A stretch of DNA of 10,035 bases. Origin: Alphaproteobacteria bacterium (GTDB lineage Bacteria; Pseudomonadota; Alphaproteobacteria; Micavibrionales; UBA1664). Below the pieces are notes generated by a model. The model had not been told where the DNA came from, did no database searches, and saw only the letters and a list, made by a program, of their open reading frames with translations. The position numbers and the translations under genes were made by a program. Location: assembly GCA_030427215.1 (NCBI GenBank), contig JAUHXB010000028.1, forward strand, positions 1 to 10,035, read 5' to 3'. This document shows positions 5,700-10,035 of the stretch, one piece after another. Within the stretch, counting starts at the first letter, position 1. Every line of letters starts with the position of its first letter.

Positions 5700-6506
5700 A
5701 TGGAAGTTATTTTCGCCATCACCGACATCCAATCAAACACTTTGCTGTGTGGTAACAAAGCCTTCAAACAAAGGCCACAAGCATCACTGACAAAATTGAT
5801 GGCCCTCCATGTTATCTTTGATTCTATCGCAGACGGCTTGATTGATATTCGTGACAAGGCGACTGTTCCAACAATTGTTAAAGATTTTAAAGATGTTGCT
5901 AACCTGAATATGAATGGTCTTGGATTTCGTTATGCACTGCCCCCCGAAATTCCAACAGCGTATAGCATTGATGACTTGTTAAAAGCCGCAGGGGGTTTTT
6001 CCGATGGATATGCCATCGCTGCATTAGATCAATTATGCATGCAGGTGCTAAATACCAATCAAAAAACGCTTGCTGCACTCATGAATAAAAAATGTAAGGA
6101 ATTGAGAATATCAAGCTCAACTCATTACACAAATGCAACAGGATTGCCTGATGACGATCACTACAGCACAGCACAAGACACAAATATTATTATAAGATCA
6201 CTGTTACAAAGACACCCTGAATTATCAAAGAAATACTTGGGGCAGTCACATTATACCCTGAAATCTATCGCGCGCAATTTCAACAACACATGTGACTTAT
6301 TTGCCAATATGCCTCATCTGGTTTTTGGCAAAACAGGCTTTACGAATGCTGCAGGACATTGTTTTGCAGGGTTGTTGCAAACAAAAGGGAATGATCACAT
6401 CGCCATTACAATTATGAATGCCGAAACAGCCCAGCAAAGGGAGAGCGCTTTTTTTAATCTTGCGCAGCCTTATCTTGCCCAACATAGACGCGTTAAATTT
6501 GGTTAG
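5700..6506 (+). CDS. Divergent S11-family D-alanyl-D-alanine carboxypeptidase homologue without signal peptide
   Basis: 268 residues from ATG 5700. S11 enzymes (DacA/DacF, low-mass penicillin-binding proteins) trim the terminal D-Ala of peptidoglycan stems in the periplasm. Seen: Ser29-Leu-Thr-Lys32 in QASLTKLM (SxxK nucleophile and base), FSDGYA at 100-105 where the family has S-x-N (here Ser101-Asp-Gly103, the Asn replaced by Gly), ALMNKKCKELRI...YTNATGLPDDDHYSTAQD (126-160, the MN..A.eLG..T.f.N..GL segment), and Lys211-Thr-Gly213 in FGKTGFTNAAGHC. Oddities: no signal peptide, an N-terminus that begins almost at the first domain strand, no C-terminal PBP5-type domain, and an in-frame stop at 5649-5651 that rules out a longer N-terminus. 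It may be a relic, a cytoplasmic paralogue, or exported by another route. It converges on ald. Confidence 0.75.
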   Translation: MEVIFAITDIQSNTLLCGNKAFKQRPQASLTKLMALHVIFDSIADGLIDIRDKATVPTIVKDFKDVANLNMNGLGFRYALPPEIPTAYSIDDLLKAAGGFSDGYAIAALDQLCMQVLNTNQKTLAALMNKKCKELRISSSTHYTNATGLPDDDHYSTAQDTNIIIRSLLQRHPELSKKYLGQSHYTLKSIARNFNNTCDLFANMPHLVFGKTGFTNAAGHCFAGLLQTKGNDHIAITIMNAETAQQRESAFFNLAQPYLAQHRRVKFG

Positions 6507-6523
6507 GGTCAGGAAGGCCCTAA
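6503..6523. terminator. Symmetric hairpin holding both stop codons of the S11 homologue and ald
   Basis: TTAGGGTC (6503-6510), loop AGGAA, GGCCCTAA (6516-6523) form an 8-base stem with one G-U pair. The TAG stop of the + gene (6504-6506) and the TAG stop of ald (6520-6522 on the minus strand) pair with each other's complement in the stem. No T-run follows on either side, so it is a shared, probably bidirectional 3'-end structure rather than a textbook intrinsic terminator. Confidence 0.45.
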
Positions 6524-7611
6524 ATGCTGCCTAATGCTTCCGCAACTGCTTTATGCATGATTTTTCCATTTTGTACGTTAAGGCCGTTGGCAAAGCCAAC
6601 CCGTTCAGCTAAGGCTCGCTCCCACCCTTTATTCGCAATGTCCAAGATATAGGGCAAAGTGGCGTTATTGAGCGCCGCCGTGGATGTTAGGGGATATGCG
6701 CCAGGCATATTGGCCACGCAATAATGCATAATGCCATCCACATCATAAACAGGGTTTTCATGTGTTGTGGGTTTTGACGTTTCGAAACATCCGCCTTGGT
6801 CAATGGCAATATCAACCATCATCGCGCCTGTTTTCATGGTGGACAAGATTTCCCGCGATATTAATTTTGGCGCCGATCCACCGGGGACAAGAACTGCCCC
6901 AATGACCATATCCGCATCCGCAACATACCTATGAAGTGCATCTGTCGTCGATTCAACGGCGATCACACGATCGTTTAATTGATCGTTTAACCATTCAATG
7001 CGATCTGGATTTTTTTCCAATATCGTCACATTCCCTAACATGCCTGAGGCAATTTTTGCGGCTTCATAACCGCTGACGCCACCACCTAGAATAACAACAT
7101 TCGCTGAATCCGTTCCCGTCACCCCTGAAATTAAATGCCCGCGCCCGCCGAAATGTTTTGCACCATAAACCGCGCCCATTAATGGCGCCATACGCCCCGC
7201 AACCTCTGACATTGGTTGCAATAATGGTAATCCTCGACCGCCCTCGCCTGTTACGGTTTCATAAGCAATGGCGATGCATCCGCTATCCATCAACCCTTTG
7301 GCTTGTTCAGGATCGGGCGCAAGATGAAGGTAGGTGAATAGAATTTGATCCTCGCGTAGCTTTTGACATTCGGATAATTGGGGTTCCTTCACCTTCACAA
7401 TCATATCCGCTTGCTCAAAAATGGTATCGGCATCAGGGGCAATGGTAGCACCAACAGCCGTGTAATCTTCGTCCGTTGCAAATATCCCCTGTCCCGCGTT
7501 TGTTTCGACAATGACATTGTGCCCTGCGTTAACCAACGCGCGGACACTATCAGGATTTAAACCCACACGGTTTTCTTGTTTTTTAATTTCTTTTGGGATG
7601 CCTATAATCAT
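6520..7611 (-). CDS. ald: Alanine dehydrogenase
   Basis: 363 residues (family about 370). It catalyses reversible NAD-dependent deamination of L-alanine to pyruvate and ammonia in the cytoplasm. Catalytic and substrate residues fall at family positions: Arg15 (ENRVGL), Lys75 (VKVKEP), His96 (TYLHLA) and Asp271 (VDIAIDQGG). The Rossmann NAD-binding loop is GGGVSGYEAA (176-185), with acidic Glu199 (ILEKNPDR) ending strand 2. The C-terminal block VANMPGAYPLTSTAALNNATLPY is also diagnostic. Start: an in-frame ATG at 7659 would add 16 residues, but the family begins with MIIGIPKEIK, and an extended -10 (TGGTATAAT) lies 7 bases before ATG 7611. It is divergent from the 121-residue gene. Confidence 0.96.
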   Translation of the reverse strand: MIIGIPKEIKKQENRVGLNPDSVRALVNAGHNVIVETNAGQGIFATDEDYTAVGATIAPDADTIFEQADMIVKVKEPQLSECQKLREDQILFTYLHLAPDPEQAKGLMDSGCIAIAYETVTGEGGRGLPLLQPMSEVAGRMAPLMGAVYGAKHFGGRGHLISGVTGTDSANVVILGGGVSGYEAAKIASGMLGNVTILEKNPDRIEWLNDQLNDRVIAVESTTDALHRYVADADMVIGAVLVPGGSAPKLISREILSTMKTGAMMVDIAIDQGGCFETSKPTTHENPVYDVDGIMHYCVANMPGAYPLTSTAALNNATLPYILDIANKGWERALAERVGFANGLNVQNGKIMHKAVAEALGSI

Positions 7612-7618
7612 GAAAACA

Positions 7619-7627
7619 ATTATACCA
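7619..7627 (-). promoter_or_regulatory. Extended -10 promoter of ald, leaderless
   Basis: Minus-strand TGGTATAAT is a perfect extended -10 (TGnTATAAT). Its last base lies 7 bases from the ald ATG, so transcription should begin at the start codon itself. No good -35 at the usual distance, as expected for an extended -10 promoter. No Shine-Dalgarno precedes the ATG. Confidence 0.6.
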
Positions 7628-7634
7628 AATTTTT

Positions 7635-7664
7635 TTGACAAATCATTCGTTAAAAACATATGCT
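7635..7664 (+). promoter_or_regulatory. Promoter of the 121-residue gene, leaderless
   Basis: A perfect consensus -35 TTGACA (7635-7640), 18-base spacer and TATGCT (7659-7664) end 6 bases before the ATG at 7671. TATTAT at 7665-7670 is a better hexamer but sits too far from the -35 and too near the ATG. The TTG of the -35 could be misread as a start codon. Confidence 0.5.
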
Positions 7665-7670
7665 TATTAT

Positions 7671-8036
7671 ATGAATAATGTTTCAGATGTTTTTAAAGAT
7701 ATAAGTGGCCTCGCCGCTCCCAACGTACAAACACAAGAAACAGTAAAGAGGCGGATCGCCATAAGGAAATCTCGAACAGAAGCGTTCTTACTTGATTGGG
7801 CTTGCGATGGTGCTGTTATAGAATATGAAACAAGAGATTTTGCTAATTTTTGCAATTTCTTGCAATGTGAAATTATGAATGGTCGAATCACAAAGGATGC
7901 CGCTAAAAAAGCATTACAGGAAGTCATCGACATTTATCCAGATGAATTTAATATTTTCGACCAACTATCTGCAAGCCAAAAGTCATCGATAGAAATGATT
8001 CCGACTGCAGTACAAATGACGATAAAAACTTTATAA
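7671..8036 (+). CDS. Hypothetical soluble protein, 121 residues
   Basis: Not recognised. From ATG 7671 it has an N-terminal region (1-25) of low charge, a basic cluster KRRIAIRKSR (26-35), then a mostly helical-looking stretch (36-90) with three cysteines (45, 61, 66) and conserved-looking aromatics (DWACDGAVIEYETRDFANFCNF), then NGRITKDAAKKALQEVI, and a Ser/Thr-rich tail. No signal peptide, membrane helix or named motif is visible. The promoter elements place the start at 7671; the longer frame from TTG 7635 would encode its own -35. It begins back-to-back with ald and overlaps the convergent membrane-hydrolase gene by 6 bases at the stops. Regular codon composition and a good promoter support a real gene. 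Confidence 0.7.
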   Translation: MNNVSDVFKDISGLAAPNVQTQETVKRRIAIRKSRTEAFLLDWACDGAVIEYETRDFANFCNFLQCEIMNGRITKDAAKKALQEVIDIYPDEFNIFDQLSASQKSSIEMIPTAVQMTIKTL

Positions 8037-8966
8037 ATCGCGGAATATTCGATCCCATATCGTATTCAGGCGTGACATATCACGGTTTGAGTCGGCCTTT
8101 ACTGCAGGGGCGTCATTCACAATGAATCGGAACACATATTGGTCTGGCTCCAATCCCATGCGAAGATCAGATATAATGACATTATCACCCTCCACCGTTG
8201 CGCCGTAAAATCCTTTTGCGAACCATTTCAGGCGATTAACCGATACCGTTTCAGGCAAAAGACCAGAATCAGATTCAAATTTTTTGAATTCAATATCGGT
8301 TGTTTTATCGAATAATGAATAATACCCAACTTGATACCCATCATCCTGCACCACCAAAACACGCCACAAAATTGTATTAAATGGTGTGGGTTGCACCAGC
8401 ATTTGCCCTTCGATTTGAGGGCGCGCTATGTTTATGACATGCCATTGCGCGGCGACGGACCACCCAAGATAAAGTGTAGAAATGATGATTCCTGCCATAA
8501 CGGCCTTATGAGATTTATTGATTAAAAACCAAATCAGGAAAAATAAAAACGGCAATGTATAGAGTGGATCGATTATAAAGATTGATCCTACTCCAACTGG
8601 AGGAACTGATAGGGGCCAAAATAATTGCGTGCCATAAATCGTCATGGCGTCCAACAGAATATGTGTGAGGAACATGAGAAATATCGCGATATGAACGCAC
8701 TTGTCTTTAAAAGCGACCCCAAACCATTTTATTTTTGAAAAAGCCCATACCAATAAAGGCGTTGCCACAATACAAAACAAAAATGAATGGGTTAGGCCGC
8801 GATGCATGGTGAAATTAGAAACTACATCACCATAATCATAAAACACATCCAGATCAGGAATTGTTCCGCATATCGCTCCAATCAACGCGCCCTTACGTCC
8901 ATGCGTTTTCCCCAAGACCGCCGCGCCAATTGCCGCACCTAAAGTGATTTGTGTTAGTGAATCCAT
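8031..8966 (-). CDS. YdjM/DUF457-type membrane-bound metal-dependent hydrolase family protein
   Basis: 311 residues. N-terminal half: MDSLTQITLGAAIGAAVLG typical of the family, then PDLDVFYDYGD (37-47), HRGLTHS (55-61), FLTHILLDAMTIYGT (99-113) and DPLYTLP (133-139). These His/Asp motifs inside membrane helices suggest a metal site. About four or five membrane helices lie within residues 1-180. The last 130 residues are soluble-looking, beta-rich and probably extracytoplasmic, as in the longer (about 330-residue) members. The biochemical role of the family is not firmly established; hydrolase is a similarity label. Start: a longer frame to 9050 crosses an intrinsic terminator, so ATG 8966 is chosen. 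It matches family N-termini and has TATAGT 7 bases upstream. Confidence 0.85.
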   Translation of the reverse strand: MDSLTQITLGAAIGAAVLGKTHGRKGALIGAICGTIPDLDVFYDYGDVVSNFTMHRGLTHSFLFCIVATPLLVWAFSKIKWFGVAFKDKCVHIAIFLMFLTHILLDAMTIYGTQLFWPLSVPPVGVGSIFIIDPLYTLPFLFFLIWFLINKSHKAVMAGIIISTLYLGWSVAAQWHVINIARPQIEGQMLVQPTPFNTILWRVLVVQDDGYQVGYYSLFDKTTDIEFKKFESDSGLLPETVSVNRLKWFAKGFYGATVEGDNVIISDLRMGLEPDQYVFRFIVNDAPAVKADSNRDMSRLNTIWDRIFRDL

Positions 8967-8973
8967 GGAAATA

Positions 8974-8979
8974 ACTATA
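8974..8979 (-). promoter_or_regulatory. -10-like hexamer before the DUF457 gene, leaderless
   Basis: Minus-strand TATAGT (5/6) lies 7 bases before the ATG at 8966 and downstream of the terminator at 9013-9043. I see no convincing -35 at the right distance. No Shine-Dalgarno is present (only GTTATTTCC before ATG). Confidence 0.35.
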
Positions 8980-9012
8980 TAGAAAAAATCACAATTCATA
9001 GAGGGGTAAATC

Positions 9013-9043
9013 AAAAAAGCCCACATATTAATATTTTGCGGGC
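9013..9043 (-). terminator. Rho-independent terminator of the charged coiled-coil gene
   Basis: On the minus strand GCCCGC (9038-9043) pairs with GTGGGC (9019-9024) over six bases (one G-T), with a 13-base loop that itself contains the palindrome ATATTAATAT. It is followed immediately by T6 (9013-9018). It lies 29 bases after the stop of the upstream gene and separates it from the DUF457 gene. This is the only textbook intrinsic terminator in the window. Confidence 0.75.
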
Positions 9044-9071
9044 CCCCCATAATATGATTATAATTTAAAAA

Positions 9072-10035
9072 TTATTCGATAGGATCTGGACTAACCAAGA
9101 CTGGAGCTTCCGTAGCTTTAGCTTTTTTGGCAATTGGTTTATCCATGACTGCCATTAAACCGGGAGATCTTCTAAACGGGTTACTTTTAACTTCCTTTTG
9201 CCTTGAAACAGAGACAGCTAGTTTAGCGATAGGTGCTGTCAGGCCACCTTCATCAACAAAAACTGTTTTGTCTGTGTTCCTTCTACGCTCGACGCGCCTT
9301 TCATTTGCTTCCCCTGCTTTGCTTGTCATTTTTTTTAAACGCTCTCTATACAACTCAACACTTTTTCTTCTCGCTTCAGCGCGTGTTTCAGTTACTTTTT
9401 TTACGTCCTCTTTAGCTTCTGTATGACTTTGCTTTTGCACCATAGCTTTTTTATATCGACCAGCTCTTTCATTTCTAATATCAGATCGAATTTCATCGAC
9501 ATTTTCTGATTTTTCTTTAATATCTTCTGAAACAACAAGCCCATCTGATCGACGTGCAATATCATTCGAAGCCACACTTCTTTTCTCTTTGGCTACAGCT
9601 CGGCGCACAGCAACTTCCTTGGCTTTTTGCTTTGCTTTTTCCATTCGTTCTTTCTGCTCTTGAGCTTGTTTTTCTCTTGCCGTTGCTAAACGCTCTCTAA
9701 ATTCTTTTGCTTTTTTTGCGCGTGCTTCTCTTGCAGCATTTAGCTTCTCAGAGTGCTGCTTCGCAATGTCTTTAGGTACATCAGTCGCATCCTGATTTTC
9801 GCTTCTTTCTTGTCCCTTTTTTTGACGTTTTTCGATAGCTTGTTTCAATCTATCGCGTCTAGCTTCACTAATTTTTTCTCTGCCCTCATTCGCTTTGCAC
9901 TCTATTATGTAGCACCCTCTCTTATCTTTTCCGCTGACACTAATATGTGACCCTTCTGAACAACTAGGCACTTGATAGTTACATCTTTTATAAAAGCGTT
10001 CTGATTCATCTTGTTTTGGTTCTTCGGGCGGTATA
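9072..10035 (-). CDS. Very charged coiled-coil protein with a four-cysteine motif (5' part missing)
   Basis: Not recognised. The frame stays open to the right window edge, giving 320 visible residues; GTG 9971 is therefore not needed as a start. First visible part: PPEEPKQDESERFYKRC, then Cys18, Cys25, Cys41 and Cys46 in a C-x6-C ... G-x-D-x2-G-C-x4-C layout (CSEGSHISVSGKDKRGCYIIEC). This spacing recalls small disulphide modules of the antistasin type, which would imply export, but the match is by eye only. Residues about 50-250 are Lys/Arg/Glu/Ala-rich with near-heptad charge patterning (for example AAREARAKKAKEFRERL, QEQKERMEKAKQKAKE), predicted long helix or coiled coil, strongly basic overall. 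The tail (about 255-320) is less charged and Pro/Ala-rich. A good terminator follows. Function unknown; a structural, envelope or nucleic-acid-binding role are all possible. Confidence 0.7.
   Translation of the reverse strand, partial: IPPEEPKQDESERFYKRCNYQVPSCSEGSHISVSGKDKRGCYIIECKANEGREKISEARRDRLKQAIEKRQKKGQERSENQDATDVPKDIAKQHSEKLNAAREARAKKAKEFRERLATAREKQAQEQKERMEKAKQKAKEVAVRRAVAKEKRSVASNDIARRSDGLVVSEDIKEKSENVDEIRSDIRNERAGRYKKAMVQKQSHTEAKEDVKKVTETRAEARRKSVELYRERLKKMTSKAGEANERRVERRRNTDKTVFVDEGGLTAPIAKLAVSVSRQKEVKSNPFRRSPGLMAVMDKPIAKKAKATEAPVLVSPDPIE

Noticed and set aside
7612..7659. ATG at 7659 as the ald start
   Set aside because: The extra 16 residues are foreign to the family and would contain the extended -10 TGGTATAAT.
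7635..7670. TTG at 7635 as the start of the 121-residue gene
   Set aside because: TTGACA here is a perfect -35; the ATG at 7671 is correctly placed for a transcript starting there.
8967..9050. ATG at 9050 as the start of the DUF457 gene
   Set aside because: The extension crosses a strong intrinsic terminator, and family proteins start with MDSLTQ-like sequence at 8966.
9127..9426. 99-codon open frame on the + strand opposite the coiled-coil gene
   Set aside because: It arises because Lys/Arg/Glu-rich coding read in reverse gives Leu/Phe/Ser-rich open frames without stops; it would falsely look like a membrane protein.
9969..9971. GTG at 9971 as the start of the coiled-coil gene
   Set aside because: The frame stays open to the window edge, and the first cysteine of the four-Cys motif lies upstream of it.

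Overview
The window reads as chromosomal core DNA of a moderately AT-rich alphaproteobacterium. Three things point there: NuoB carries the GCDR-type loop before its last cluster cysteine, the quinone-linked set (UbiG, class 2 PyrD, NuoA/NuoB) fits a respiring ubiquinone user, and intergenic gaps are very short. Genus cannot be read from the sequence. I see no phage, insertion sequence, CRISPR array or defence system.

Layout, left to right: (1) the 3' part of an M20-family amidohydrolase/carbamoylase gene (+), converging on rodZ (-). (2) From a divergent start next to rodZ, a four-gene operon (+): ubiG, pgsA, a 66-residue membrane-protein gene and pyrD, each overlapping the next by 1 to 4 bases. 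(3) Converging on it, nuoA and nuoB (-), with an unlisted 34-codon reading frame bridging them, preceded upstream by tRNA-Asp(GTC) (-) with a good promoter. (4) A divergent, shortened S11-type D-Ala-D-Ala carboxypeptidase homologue (+) converging on alanine dehydrogenase ald (-). (5) A 121-residue hypothetical gene (+) starting back-to-back with ald and converging on a membrane YdjM/DUF457-type hydrolase (-). (6) After a clear intrinsic terminator, the 3' part of a large, very charged coiled-coil protein with a four-cysteine motif (-), cut by the right window edge.

Functionally the centre is membrane and respiration: UbiG makes ubiquinone, PyrD and complex I (NuoA/B) reduce it, PgsA makes acidic phospholipid, and RodZ and the S11 homologue concern cell shape and wall. 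Ald and the M20 enzyme handle amino-acid nitrogen.

The most interesting pattern is transcriptional. Every gene that starts a transcription unit inside the window (rodZ, ubiG, nuoA, the S11 homologue, ald, the 121-residue gene, the DUF457 gene) has a -10-like hexamer 6 or 7 bases before the most sensible ATG and no Shine-Dalgarno. Several internal cistrons (pgsA, the 66-residue gene, the bridging small frame, nuoB) do have purine-rich ribosome sites. This suggests leaderless mRNAs for first genes, and it moves several starts inward from the longest open frame. Second are the small frame bridging nuoA and nuoB with its own AAGGAG, the signal-peptide-less S11 homologue with SDG in place of SxN, and the separation of nuoAB from nuoC onward.
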